Below are positions 1-8,604 of a stretch of DNA of 64,000 nucleotides, in pieces. How positions within the stretch are numbered: the first letter of the stretch is position 1; the number at the start of each line of letters is the position of its first letter. The stretch is from NCBI RefSeq assembly GCF_030269515.1, contig NZ_BSTM01000007.1:186001-250000 (forward strand), in the 5' to 3' direction. The notes beneath the pieces are model-generated. The model was not told the origin of the DNA. It did no database searches and was given only the letters and a program-made list of their open reading frames with translations. A program made the translations under genes and the position numbers. This DNA is from Actinomadura sp. NBRC 104412. GTDB taxonomy: Bacteria; Actinomycetota; Actinomycetes; Streptosporangiales; Streptosporangiaceae.

Positions 1-498
1 GGGTACGATGCGACCCTGACCTTGGTGGGCAGCGTCTTCCCTGGCTACGAGTGGTTCGAGAAGGAACTGCGGGAACTGGCCGGCGACGCCTTGGAGGACG
101 GGAGCGTGGTGCTGGCCGGGTTCCGCCCCCAGGTCTGGGACTTGCTGGCCGAGACGGACGTGGCGATCGTGCCCTCCAGGGTCGAACCGTTCGGTAACGT
201 CGCGGTGGAGGCGATGCTGGCCGGCCGCCCGGTGGTGGCGGCGGACCTGCAGGGCCTCGCCGAGATCGTGACCGATGGCGAGAATGGTGTGCTGGTCCCG
301 GCCGACGACCCGGTCGCTCTGGCGGACGGGGTGGCCCGCCTGCTGGACGATTGGGACGGAGCACTGGCCATGGCCAAACGCGCACGCGCGGACGCCACCC
401 GGCGGTTCGGCAAGGATCGGTACCACCGGGAGATGCGGGAGGCGGTCCGTGCCCTCACCGATCCCGATGCCCCCGTGAGGACTTCGAGCATCCGATGA
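1..498 (+). CDS. Glycosyltransferase family 4, C-terminal part (5' truncated)
   Basis: The reading frame is open from the first base, so the N-terminal half lies outside the window. What remains is the nucleotide-sugar-binding Rossmann half of a GT-B enzyme. It holds the retaining GT4 signature EPFGNVAVEAM, where the two glutamates spaced by seven residues contact the donor, followed by GRPVVAADLQGLAEIV and NGVLVPADD, which are typical of capsule and exopolysaccharide transferases. It should transfer a sugar from an NDP-sugar to a lipid-linked glycan on the cytoplasmic face. The stop overlaps the next start (ATGA), so it is translationally coupled to the Wzz-like gene. Donor and acceptor cannot be told from the sequence. 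Confidence 0.88.
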   Translation, partial: GYDATLTLVGSVFPGYEWFEKELRELAGDALEDGSVVLAGFRPQVWDLLAETDVAIVPSRVEPFGNVAVEAMLAGRPVVAADLQGLAEIVTDGENGVLVPADDPVALADGVARLLDDWDGALAMAKRARADATRRFGKDRYHREMREAVRALTDPDAPVRTSSIR

Positions 499-2192
499 CA
501 GCACAGACCCCCGCCACACCGGAGATCAGCCTGGTGGAAGCCGTCTGGCGCTTCCGGCTGATGTCGTTCCTCATCATCCTGGCCTGCGTGCTGGCCGCCG
601 CCGCGGCGACGCAGCTTGTGTTCAGCGACGTCAAGGCCACCGCGAGGTTCGCGGTGACCGACCCCACCAACACCAACAACGTGCTGCGGCAGGGCGTGAT
701 GTCCGGGCAGGGCTACGCCGCCTACACCGCGCAGCGGGCCGCGTTCGCCGGCTCCACACCGGTGATGAACCGCGCCGCCGAGATCCTCAAGGAGGAGGGC
801 GGCGGGCCCGTGCTGACCGGCGGGGCGCTGCGCGGGCGCGTGCAGACCTCCAGCAAGCCCGACGGCGGCGTGGTCATCGTGACCGCGACCGCGTCCACCA
901 TGCGCGAGGCCGCCATGCAGGCCAACGCGGTGGTGAAGGCGTACCAGGAGGTCACGATCAAGACCAACCAGCAGCAGCTCGACAAGCAGCTGGCGACGCT
1001 CCAGGCCACGAAGCAGAAGCTCACGAGCCAGCTACAGTTGGCCACCCCGGGGACCCGCGAGTACCGGGTGCTGAGCTCGGACCTGCTCAAGCTTCAGGAA
1101 CGCGAGTCCGGCGTGGTGTCGGCGCGCTCCAACACCAACGACGGCGTGCAGTTCGTCGACACCGCCGACCCGTCCGCCGCGGCGCCGAGCAAGCTCCCGC
1201 GCAACGCGGCGATCGGCCTGGCGATCGGGACGATCCTGGCCTGCGTGGTGTCGTTCCTGCGGGCCGCGGGCCTGGCCCGGCGCGAGGCCCTCACCATGGC
1301 CCACGGCCCCGCGACCCCCGGTCCGGGCCCGGCGCCGCCCGGCTACGAACTTCCGCCCGGGTACGGCGAACCGCAGACCGGCTACGGCGATCTGCCGCCG
1401 GGCGGCGGCTACGGCCGGCTCCCGCGCGGTTCGTACGCCGAGAACGAGTTCCGCGGCGAGCTGGAGGCACCGGCCGCCCGCGCCGAGATCCCCCGCCCGG
1501 CGGCACCGCCGCGCCGCGCCGGGGGCGGCGAGCGGTCCAGGGGCGGACGCCGCCGCGGCGCGCGTGACAGGACGTCCGAGCCGCCCGCCGACCGGCCGGG
1601 ACGCCGCTGGTCCGACGAGGTCAACGGCGCCGCGTCGGCGCCACCGGCGGCGCCGATGCCCTCGTCCGCGTCCTCGTCCATGCCTTCTTCCCCCAAGCCC
1701 CCGCCCCCGTCCACCGAGGCGCTGCTCGACCGGGCCGAGGCGCTGCTCGACCGGCCGGAGCCCGGCGCCGCCACGCCCGGCCCGCCGCCCCCTCCGTCCA
1801 CCGGCGGCCCGCTCGGCCGTTCCGGCTCGGGGAGCGGCACGTCGTCGCGCGCCAAGAAGCCCGCGGCTCCCAAGCCGCCGGCCTCGCCGGCCCCGGCGTC
1901 CGCGGACGCCAAGGTCGCCGGCGGTCCCAAGAGGTCACGTTCCAAGGGCGGTGCGCACGCCGCTGACGCGCCCGCCGACGATCAGGCGAAGAGGGAGATC
2001 CCGGCAGAACTGTGGGCGGACGGCATCGATCTGAGCGGGGACCCGAACCAAACGATGAAGGACAACCCGATCATCTCCGACACGGACGCGGCCGCCATGG
2101 ACGCGGCCGCCATCCTCAGGGAACTGAGCGAAGAGGCGGAGAAGGGCAAGGGCGGCGGCTCGTCGTCCCTGATGCGCTACAACGACAAGTGA
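495..2192 (+). CDS. Wzz-like polysaccharide co-polymerase with long disordered cytoplasmic tail
   Basis: 565 residues. A transmembrane helix at about 20-42 and a second at about 236-258 bracket an extracytoplasmic region with coiled-coil character (KTNQQQLDKQLATLQ), the layout of Wzz/CapA chain-length regulators. After TM2 comes a tail of about 300 residues: first Tyr/Gly/Pro-rich (GYELPPGYGEPQTGYGDL), then basic, then Ala/Pro/Ser-rich, ending in an acidic patch. I see no Walker A motif, so any tyrosine kinase partner must be separate. The start is the ATG overlapping the upstream stop. The gene lies between a glycosyltransferase and a flippase, which supports a role in setting polymer length or export. 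The tail is far longer than in ordinary CapA proteins. Confidence 0.8.
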   Translation: MTAQTPATPEISLVEAVWRFRLMSFLIILACVLAAAAATQLVFSDVKATARFAVTDPTNTNNVLRQGVMSGQGYAAYTAQRAAFAGSTPVMNRAAEILKEEGGGPVLTGGALRGRVQTSSKPDGGVVIVTATASTMREAAMQANAVVKAYQEVTIKTNQQQLDKQLATLQATKQKLTSQLQLATPGTREYRVLSSDLLKLQERESGVVSARSNTNDGVQFVDTADPSAAAPSKLPRNAAIGLAIGTILACVVSFLRAAGLARREALTMAHGPATPGPGPAPPGYELPPGYGEPQTGYGDLPPGGGYGRLPRGSYAENEFRGELEAPAARAEIPRPAAPPRRAGGGERSRGGRRRGARDRTSEPPADRPGRRWSDEVNGAASAPPAAPMPSSASSSMPSSPKPPPPSTEALLDRAEALLDRPEPGAATPGPPPPPSTGGPLGRSGSGSGTSSRAKKPAAPKPPASPAPASADAKVAGGPKRSRSKGGAHAADAPADDQAKREIPAELWADGIDLSGDPNQTMKDNPIISDTDAAAMDAAAILRELSEEAEKGKGGGSSSLMRYNDK

Positions 2193-3523
2193 GCCCGCGT
2201 CCCGGAGGGGCCGGGCGGGGCCTGGGCCGGGCGGGACGGCTGCTGTCGTCCGCGGGCGGCGCGGTGACGGTCCAGTTCGTCACCGCCGGCGGCAGCCTGG
2301 TCGTGCAGGCGCTGGCCGCCCGCACCCTGGGCGCCGACGGGTTCGGCGCGTACGCGCTGCTGCTGTCCGTGCTGGTGATGATCACGGCCCTCCAGACGTC
2401 CTTCGTGGGCGACACGCTGACCGTCTTCGACCGGTTCGAGCCGCGGATCCGCGGGGCACTGCTGCTCTCGGTGGCCGGCACGGTCGCCGCGGGCACGCTG
2501 GCGGGCGCGGCGGTGGCGGTGGGCCTGGGAGTCGCGGTGCCCGCCGGGGCCGCGCTGTTCGCGCTCTGGCTGCTGAACGAGACCGGACGGCGGATCTTCA
2601 CCGCGCGGGGGGAGTTCTGGCGGCTGGCCGCCAACGACTGCTGCTACGTCGCGGTCACGCTGGGCACGCTCGCCGGTGCGCTGGCGCTGGACGTGCCGGC
2701 TTCGGTGGACCTGCTGCTGGGCGCCATGAGCGTGGGCTGCGCCGTCTCGATCGCGCTGGCCGTGCTGCGGCTGCCCAAGCGGGAACTCGCGCCTGCCCCG
2801 CTGCGCGGTAGCGCGCTGAGGGAGGTCCTGGGGTTCGCCTGGTGGCGTTCGGTCCAGGCGGCGATCCGGCCGAGCGCGCTGCTGGCGGCGCGCTTCCTGA
2901 TCGTCGCGTTCTCCTCCACCGCCCTGCTGGCCGGGATCGAGGCCGCGCGGCTGCTGCTGGCCCCGGCGCTGACCCTGATCAACGGGGCGGGCGGGTTCCT
3001 GCTGAGCCACTTCGCCAAGGCCGAGCGCGAGGGACGTCCCGTGGCCACGCGGCGGGCGTTGCGCGCCAGCGCGGTGCTGGGCGCCGTGGCCCTGGCGGTG
3101 AGCGCGGCGGGCGTCCTGCTGGCCGGTCCCCTCGGGCCGGTGGTGACCGGCGGCTCCTTCGAGGTGGACGGCACGGCGCTGATCGGCTGGGGCGTCTACG
3201 CGGTCTGCGTCGCCTGCACGCTTCCGCTGGCGATGCTGGCGACCGTCCGCAAGGAGTCCCGCACCGTGTTCATGATCCGGGCGACGGAGGCGCTCACCGG
3301 CCTGGCGGCGCTGGCGGCGCTCCTGGTCGCCGGGGAGGGCAACGCCGTGTACGCGCCGTACTGCCTCGGGATCGGCGGGCTGGTGTCGTCGGCCCTGCTG
3401 TGGCGGATGCTCCGCCGGGGCGACCCCGATCAGCGTCCGCGGCGCAGGGACGCGGACGCCGCGGCGTCCTCCGGCCCGGCGGACGCCTTGGCCGCGGGCA
3501 CGGGCACCGCCGGAAGGCCGTGA
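2189..3523 (+). CDS. Wzx-like polysaccharide flippase (MOP superfamily)
   Basis: 444 residues, almost entirely hydrophobic helices (about 12-14 predicted). The N-terminus contains AARTLGADGFGAYALLLSV, the pattern seen at TM1-TM2 of oligosaccharide flippases. It should move undecaprenyl-linked repeat units or similar lipid-linked glycans across the membrane. I chose the GTG at 2189 because it overlaps the stop of the preceding gene (GTGA), as elsewhere in this operon. The 3' end runs 94 bases into the 3' end of the convergent TauE gene, so the last 31 codons are coding on both strands. The substrate is unknown. Confidence 0.82.
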   Translation: MSPRPGGAGRGLGRAGRLLSSAGGAVTVQFVTAGGSLVVQALAARTLGADGFGAYALLLSVLVMITALQTSFVGDTLTVFDRFEPRIRGALLLSVAGTVAAGTLAGAAVAVGLGVAVPAGAALFALWLLNETGRRIFTARGEFWRLAANDCCYVAVTLGTLAGALALDVPASVDLLLGAMSVGCAVSIALAVLRLPKRELAPAPLRGSALREVLGFAWWRSVQAAIRPSALLAARFLIVAFSSTALLAGIEAARLLLAPALTLINGAGGFLLSHFAKAEREGRPVATRRALRASAVLGAVALAVSAAGVLLAGPLGPVVTGGSFEVDGTALIGWGVYAVCVACTLPLAMLATVRKESRTVFMIRATEALTGLAALAALLVAGEGNAVYAPYCLGIGGLVSSALLWRMLRRGDPDQRPRRRDADAAASSGPADALAAGTGTAGRP

Positions 3524-4449
3524 CGGCGGCGCAGAAGCATCCACGCGACGCCCGTGGCCGCCGCCAGTCCCAGCAGCGTCCAGGCGAGCACGGTGTTGCT
3601 CAGGCCGAACATCTTCAAGGCCGAGGCGACCAGCACGAAGGCCAGGGCCCGCCGGATCAGGCCGCCGGGGGCCCTGGAGGAGATGCGCGAGCCGAGGTAC
3701 ACGCCGGGGATGGAGCCGGCCAGCAGCGCGGCCGTGACCTCAAGCTGGAGGTCGCCGAACAGCAGATGACCCAAGGCGGCGGCGAGGACCAGGGGCACGG
3801 CCTGTAGCAGGTCCGTGCCGACCAGGTGGTTGCTCTTGAGCGCGGGGTAGAGCGCCAGCAGCCCCACGATGATCAGCGAGCCGGAGCCCACCGAGGTCAT
3901 CCCGACCACCAGCCCGCCGGCCGCCCCCACCAGCGCGGTCGGGAGGGGGCGCACGGCGATCCCGGGGGCCTGTGCCGCCGACGGCTCGTCGGGCGCCACC
4001 GTGCGCCGCTCCGCCCCGGTACGGCCCGCCGCGCGGTCCTTCAGCGCCAGGTAGCCGCGGACCACCAGCCCGGCGGCGGCGATCAGCAGCGCCACCCCCA
4101 TCGCCTTCTGGATCACGTCCTGGACGTTCTCGCCGTCGCCCAGCGCCCGCGCCACCAGCACCCCGCAGAACGCGGCGGGCACCGACCCGGCGCACAGCCA
4201 GCCGACCAGGCGCATGTCGATCGTGCCCCGCCGATAGTGCACCGCGCTGCCGACGGGCTTCATCACGGCGGCGGCGGCCAGGTCGCTGGACACCGCGGCC
4301 AGCGGGCTGACCCCGAAGAAGGTCACCAGCATGGGCGTCATCAGCGCGCCGCCGCCCATGCCGGTCAGCCCGACGACGATGGCGACCAGGAAGGAGCCCA
4401 GCGCCATCGTCCAGTCGAAGCCGGCCAGCCAATCGAAGTTCATCGCCAT
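3430..4449 (-). CDS. TauE/SafE family sulfite/sulfate-type permease (first copy)
   Basis: 339 residues with 8-9 hydrophobic helices in two homologous halves. The N-half motif GLTGMGGGALMTPML and the C-half GMTSVGSGSLIIVGLL are the duplicated TauE/SafE signatures. The family exports or imports small sulfur anions such as sulfite, sulfoacetate or sulfate. It lies just downstream, on the same strand, of the APS-kinase gene, so it may move sulfate for activation or export excess sulfite. ATGs at 4449 and 4443 are both possible. A cytoplasmic stretch around residues 150-170 links the halves. The 3' end overlaps the flippase gene. Confidence 0.85.
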   Translation of the reverse strand: MAMNFDWLAGFDWTMALGSFLVAIVVGLTGMGGGALMTPMLVTFFGVSPLAAVSSDLAAAAVMKPVGSAVHYRRGTIDMRLVGWLCAGSVPAAFCGVLVARALGDGENVQDVIQKAMGVALLIAAAGLVVRGYLALKDRAAGRTGAERRTVAPDEPSAAQAPGIAVRPLPTALVGAAGGLVVGMTSVGSGSLIIVGLLALYPALKSNHLVGTDLLQAVPLVLAAALGHLLFGDLQLEVTAALLAGSIPGVYLGSRISSRAPGGLIRRALAFVLVASALKMFGLSNTVLAWTLLGLAAATGVAWMLLRRRHGLPAVPVPAAKASAGPEDAAASASLRRGR

Positions 4450-4557
4450 GACCTATCGAGTAACAAGGGAATAGAGTCCGCCACAGCGTACGAGGCCCCC
4501 ACAAAGGGGACGTATGTGAGGGGTACCCCTCTCAGGGGCAACGCAGAGTGAATCCGG

Positions 4558-6132
4558 TCACGCCGGACGTACCCAGCCGCCGTTCTCCAGCAGCCCGAGC
4601 ACCCGCGCGACCGCCTCGTCCGGCGTCATCCGCGAGGTGTCCAGCACCAGATCGGCGTCGTCCGGCTCCTCGTACGGGTCGGAGATCCCGGTGAACTCGG
4701 GGATGAGCCCCGCCCTGGCCTTTGCGTACAGGCCCTTGGTGTCGCGCCGCTCGCACTCCTCCAGCGGCGTGGCCACGTGGACCAGCAGGAAGTCGCCCGC
4801 CGCGGACACCATCCGGCGCACCTCGGCGCGGGTCGCGGCGTACGGGGCGATCGGCGCGCAGATCGCCACCCCGCCGTGCCGGGTGATCTCGGTGGCCACG
4901 AAGCCGATCCGGCGGATGTTGAGGTCGCGGTCGGCGCGGGAGAAGGTCAGCCCGGCCGACAGCAGCCTGCGGACCACGTCCCCGTCCAGCAGCGAGACGG
5001 TGCGGCCGCCGCGTTCGATCAGCGCGTCCGACAGGCCCCTGGCCACGGTGGACTTGCCCGAGCTCGACAGGCCGGTGAAGAACACCGTGAGGCCGCGCTC
5101 GTGCTTGGGCGGGCGCGCCACGGCCAGTTCGGCCGCCACCGCGGGCGGGGTGAACCAGTCGGGGATCGGCTCGCCGCGGTCGAGCAGCTCGCCGAGCTGC
5201 TCGGGGGTCAGCTCGGCCTGGACGTGGTCGGGCTCGATCCTGGCGACCGGGCGCCACACCTCCACGTCGGCGTCGTACGCCCATGGCTCGGGCACCGCCA
5301 CGGGGATCGCCGTGCCCTCGACGTCCTCCTCGGCCAGCAGGTGCGTGGCGCCGTAGGCGGCGGCGACGTGCGAGCGCAGCCGCAGGTCGCGCTCCGCCGC
5401 GCCCTCACCGCCCCGCAGCGGCAGCGGTACTGGGATGACCTGCGTGCCCTCGGGCAGTTCCTTGCGCACCGCCAGCAACGCCCGTACCAGGGCCTCGTCA
5501 TGGCCGCCGCCCAGGAGCGGCAGCACCAGCACCCGCGCGTCCAGCCGCTCGGCGAGCTGCCGTAGCTGCCCGAGCTGCTTGCGGTGCAGTGGCTCACGGG
5601 TCGCGACGGCGAGCACGTTGCCCTCGTGCGGTTCGATCTCGTCGGGACGGCGGCGCAACCTGTGGAACGGGCCGTGCGCCGGGGCGCGCAGCGGCTCCAG
5701 CGTCCCCGCGAGCCGCCAGCCCTGGGAGGTCGGGTCCTGCCAGACCTCGGCGACGTCCAGCACGGCCAGCGGCAGGCCCTCCGGGTCCTGGAGGACGACC
5801 CGCTCGTGCGCGGTCAGCTCCTTGGGGACGGCGAGCGTGACGGGGACCGGCCAGGGCGTCCCGTCGGCCAGCCGTCCGCCCGCGATCACCATGGCCGTGT
5901 CGAAGGACCCGAGGAACCCGGCCAGCGGCCGGTACACGCCCGCCAGCAGCAGCTCCAGGTCCGCGAGCTCGATCGCGTCCGGGGTCCACGCGGGCAGTTC
6001 GCGCAAAGTGTCGGGAAGGCCGGCGTCGGCGGTCACCACGGCTCCGATCCTGCCCGGCTCCCCGCCGGGCTGATCCAGGTCATCAGGGGTTTCCGCAGAA
6101 AAATACCGAGCCCTGGAAGGTGTGCGCACCAC
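4558..6132 (-). CDS. Degenerate ATP-sulfurylase domain fused to APS kinase
   Basis: Up to 524 residues from a GTG at 6132; the true start may be a later GTG, since the first 30 residues look unstructured. Residues about 40-330 resemble ATP sulfurylase (PUA-like plus nucleotidyl-transferase folds). The catalytic region reads TREPLHRKQ at 178-186, where active sulfurylases have RNP and HxxH, so this half is probably inactive. Residues about 345-520 are a good APS kinase: P-loop GLSSSGKST (354-362), LDGD (382-385), NIRRIGFVA and ARAGLIPEFTGI. The likely reaction is APS + ATP to PAPS, for sulfonation or assimilation. It is probably co-transcribed with the TauE gene downstream. Confidence 0.85.
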   Translation of the reverse strand: MVRTPSRARYFSAETPDDLDQPGGEPGRIGAVVTADAGLPDTLRELPAWTPDAIELADLELLLAGVYRPLAGFLGSFDTAMVIAGGRLADGTPWPVPVTLAVPKELTAHERVVLQDPEGLPLAVLDVAEVWQDPTSQGWRLAGTLEPLRAPAHGPFHRLRRRPDEIEPHEGNVLAVATREPLHRKQLGQLRQLAERLDARVLVLPLLGGGHDEALVRALLAVRKELPEGTQVIPVPLPLRGGEGAAERDLRLRSHVAAAYGATHLLAEEDVEGTAIPVAVPEPWAYDADVEVWRPVARIEPDHVQAELTPEQLGELLDRGEPIPDWFTPPAVAAELAVARPPKHERGLTVFFTGLSSSGKSTVARGLSDALIERGGRTVSLLDGDVVRRLLSAGLTFSRADRDLNIRRIGFVATEITRHGGVAICAPIAPYAATRAEVRRMVSAAGDFLLVHVATPLEECERRDTKGLYAKARAGLIPEFTGISDPYEEPDDADLVLDTSRMTPDEAVARVLGLLENGGWVRPA

Positions 6133-6217
6133 GGCCCGCCGCGATCGTGCCCCCTGCCTGCCCCTTACGTGCCGCGCCCATGCCCTGTGCTGCCGCTTCG
6201 TGGCGGGCGGCGGCCCT

Positions 6218-7030
6218 CTAGAGGACCCTCGCGAACCGGCTCTCCGGCTTGCGGATCACCAGGGTCACCTCGCTGTGGTCGGCGCTCAGCCGGCCCCGGC
6301 TGAGCGCCGCCACCACCCGGCACAGGCCCGTCAGCAGCCGCGTTCCGGCCCCGAACGCCTCGATGCCGGCCCGCGAGGTGTACTCCTCGGCGATCACCAG
6401 CCCGCGCATCACGCAGTACCAGCGCATGCCCTGGCGGGACGCGACCGGGTCGTACAGCGCGGGCGGCGGCGGGCCGGTGGGGCGCCACCCGTCCGGATCC
6501 GGCCGCCGCGGCGCCGTGCGGGCCAGGCCGCGCCACATCCGCTCGCGCAGGCGGCGCGGGAGCAGGCGGTCGAGGAACCCGAAGGCGGTGTCGCGGTCGC
6601 GCAGCCGCACCAGCAGCAGCCCCCCGGGGCGCAGGGAGGCCACGAACCGGTCGAGGACCAGCTCGGCGTGCGGCACCCGTTCGATCAGGAACGGCGCGTG
6701 CACGATGTCGTAGGCGCGCGGCGGCATCGGCACCGTGCGCAGGTCGCCCAGATGCCAGGCGTCCAGGTCGGCGCGCCTGCGGGTGTTGGCGCGCAGCGCC
6801 GGCGTGTCGAGGTCGACGCCGGTGGAGCGGTGCTCCCGCGTGCCCAGGTCGAGCCCCCGTCCCCAGCCGCAGCCCGCCTCCAGCACATGGACGTCCCGCA
6901 GCGGGCGGTCGTGGGCGTACTGGCGGGCGCGGGCGGAGAACAGATCGCCTGCCTCCGCCGGCGGCGGCCGCAGATCGGTGGCCTGCTCCTCCGCCGCGCG
7001 GCGGGGGATTCCCCTGGTCGAGCTGGTCAT
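6218..7030 (-). CDS. Class I SAM-dependent methyltransferase
   Basis: 270 residues. The SAM-binding motif I is VLEAGCGWGRGLD at about 49-61, followed by an acidic loop (STGVDLDTPAL) and motif II DIVHAPFLIERVP, where a typical acidic/His post-motif would sit. The C-terminal half is rich in Arg and aromatic residues and probably forms the substrate lid. The ATG at 7030 is preceded by a strong ribosome-binding site (GGAAAGGAG), which settles the start. It lies between the sulfate-activation pair and the CDP-alcohol operon, within a cell-surface polymer region, so a sugar or lipid methylation role is plausible but not shown. Confidence 0.8.
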   Translation of the reverse strand: MTSSTRGIPRRAAEEQATDLRPPPAEAGDLFSARARQYAHDRPLRDVHVLEAGCGWGRGLDLGTREHRSTGVDLDTPALRANTRRRADLDAWHLGDLRTVPMPPRAYDIVHAPFLIERVPHAELVLDRFVASLRPGGLLLVRLRDRDTAFGFLDRLLPRRLRERMWRGLARTAPRRPDPDGWRPTGPPPPALYDPVASRQGMRWYCVMRGLVIAEEYTSRAGIEAFGAGTRLLTGLCRVVAALSRGRLSADHSEVTLVIRKPESRFARVL

Positions 7031-7378
7031 CTGACCCGCTCCTTTCCGGGTGGTCGCTCGAGGCTTCGAAGGTGCGACACTGCTCGGCCCGGCCGGTGGA
7101 ACCGGCCGGATGATCTCTGCCCGGGGGGTGGGCGCCGTGCCGTGGCCCGGATCCGGGCCCGGAATTCATGGCGCCTTAACTCCGCAGGGTAATCTGCCGA
7201 CTGCGGACTGTCCGCCATTTGTCCATTCCCGGCCGGGGTCGTGTCGTCCGGCCATCCGGAGGCGGGCGTGATGCGTCGAGAGTTACATCGGAGGAATTCT
7301 GAGCTGCTAACGTACGCCTGATTCCGGATATATCCCGGCCTCGGGTTTATCAGGGCTCGGCCTGGTTCAGGGGGATGG
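7031..7378. promoter_or_regulatory. Divergent intergenic region, 348 bp
   Basis: No gene is visible here. It must carry the promoters of the methyltransferase (-) and the cytidylyltransferase operon (+). It holds a perfect hairpin at 7089-7109 (arms CCGGCCGGT and ACCGGCCGG, three-base loop), a 16-bp palindrome centred on a GGATCC at 7144-7159, and a small palindrome GGATATATCC at 7327-7336. Its second half is noticeably less GC-rich than the surrounding genes. I cannot pick a confident -35/-10 pair. Confidence 0.4.
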
Positions 7379-7822
7379 ATGCACAGCATGGTCGGGTACG
7401 CGCCCGCCGTCTTCGACCTGTTCCACGTCGGGCATCTCGATCTGCTGCGCCGCGCGGAGGCCGGATGCGACCGGCTGGTCGCGGGCGTGTACACCGACGA
7501 GCTGGCCGAGTCCCTGCTGGGGTACCGGCCCGTGGTCCCGCTGATCGAGCGCATGGAGATCGTCGGCGATGTCCGGCACGTGGCCGAGGTGGTCGTGGTC
7601 GCCGAGCCCGGCCTGCGCGCGGCGTGGGAGTCGATCGGCTTCGGGCGGGTGTTCACCGGCTGCCCCGACGGGGTCGCGGCCGAGGCCGCCGAGCGCGAGC
7701 TGGCCGGGACGGGCGTGCGCGTGGTCGCCTTCGAGGGGCTGGCCGAGACCGGCAGCGCCATCCTCCGCAACGCCCTGGCGGGCGAGAGGCCGGCCCAGGA
7801 CAGGAGGACGTCGGTAGCGTGA
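7379..7822 (+). CDS. Cytidylyltransferase-like protein, probably degenerate paralog
   Basis: 147 residues with the nucleotidyltransferase fold: GYAPAVFDLFHVGHLDLL holds the HxGH nucleotide-binding motif (residues 16-19), and the next helix and strand match the glycerol-3-phosphate cytidylyltransferase family. Two later signatures, present in the sister gene at 8601, are lost: KGDDW is replaced by FTGCPDG, and the C-terminal Ser/Thr motif TSSTALRR by ETGSAILRN. It may therefore be inactive or have a different substrate. ATGs at 7379 and 7388 are possible; a G-rich ribosome-binding site sits just before 7379. The stop overlaps the next start (GTGA). Confidence 0.8.
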   Translation: MHSMVGYAPAVFDLFHVGHLDLLRRAEAGCDRLVAGVYTDELAESLLGYRPVVPLIERMEIVGDVRHVAEVVVVAEPGLRAAWESIGFGRVFTGCPDGVAAEAAERELAGTGVRVVAFEGLAETGSAILRNALAGERPAQDRRTSVA

Positions 7823-8604
7823 CCGCCCCATCCGGAACCGCCTCGGCCCCTCAGGCCCAGGGCCACAGGCCGCCTGAGGGCTTCGGAGAGGCCCTGGCCC
7901 GGCTCGCCTCCGTCCAGAAGAGCAACAAGGGCGCGCCCGCGTACTCGCGCTTCGTCAACCGCAAGCTCGGCAGGGTCCTGGCGGCCCTCTCCTACGTGGT
8001 CGGTCTGACCCCCAACCAGGTCACCGCGATCAGCGCGACGTTCACCTTCACCGGCATCGCCCTGATCGCGCTCGTGGACCCCGCGCCCTGGCTGGGCGCC
8101 GCGGTCTGCCTGGCACTGGTGATCGGCTACGCCTTCGACGCCGCCGACGGCCAGCTCGCCCGGCTTCGCGGCGGAGGCTCGCGGTCCGGCGAGTACCTGG
8201 ACCACATGGTCGACAGCGCCAAGATCTCCTCCCTGCACCTGGCCGTGTTGATCTCCTGGTACCGCTTCGGCGATCTCGACGGCGCCGCCCCGCTGCTGAT
8301 CCCGGTCGGCTTCACGGTGGTCGCCGCGGTGATGTTCTTCGGGATGATCCTCAAGGACCTGCTGGCCCGCGCGCACCGCGCCGCGACCGGGGCGCCGCCG
8401 CCCGCGCCCGCCCCGGCGTCCACGCTGCGCTCCCTGCTGGTGATCCCCACCGACTACGGGATGCTGTGCGTGGCGTTCCTGCTGATCGGGTTCCCCACGG
8501 TGTTCATGCCGCTGTACGGGCTGTTCTTCGCGGGCAACCTGCTGTTCCTGCTGGCCGCGTCGGTGAAGTGGTTCCGCGAGGTCGGCTCCCTGGACGCCAC
8601 ATGA
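7819..8604 (+). CDS. CDP-alcohol phosphotransferase (membrane)
   Basis: 261 residues, with a soluble N-terminal segment of about 55 residues then about six membrane helices. The family active site D-G-x2-A-R-x8-G-x3-D-x3-D is complete: D110, G111, A114, R115, G124, D128 and D132. It displaces CMP from a CDP-alcohol (CDP-glycerol, CDP-diacylglycerol or similar) and joins a phospho-alcohol or lipid to an acceptor. The GTG start overlaps the previous stop, with AGGAGG upstream at 7802-7807. It is flanked on both sides by cytidylyltransferases that could make its CDP-activated substrate. The identity of that alcohol is not visible. Confidence 0.87.
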   Translation: MTAPSGTASAPQAQGHRPPEGFGEALARLASVQKSNKGAPAYSRFVNRKLGRVLAALSYVVGLTPNQVTAISATFTFTGIALIALVDPAPWLGAAVCLALVIGYAFDAADGQLARLRGGGSRSGEYLDHMVDSAKISSLHLAVLISWYRFGDLDGAAPLLIPVGFTVVAAVMFFGMILKDLLARAHRAATGAPPPAPAPASTLRSLLVIPTDYGMLCVAFLLIGFPTVFMPLYGLFFAGNLLFLLAASVKWFREVGSLDAT

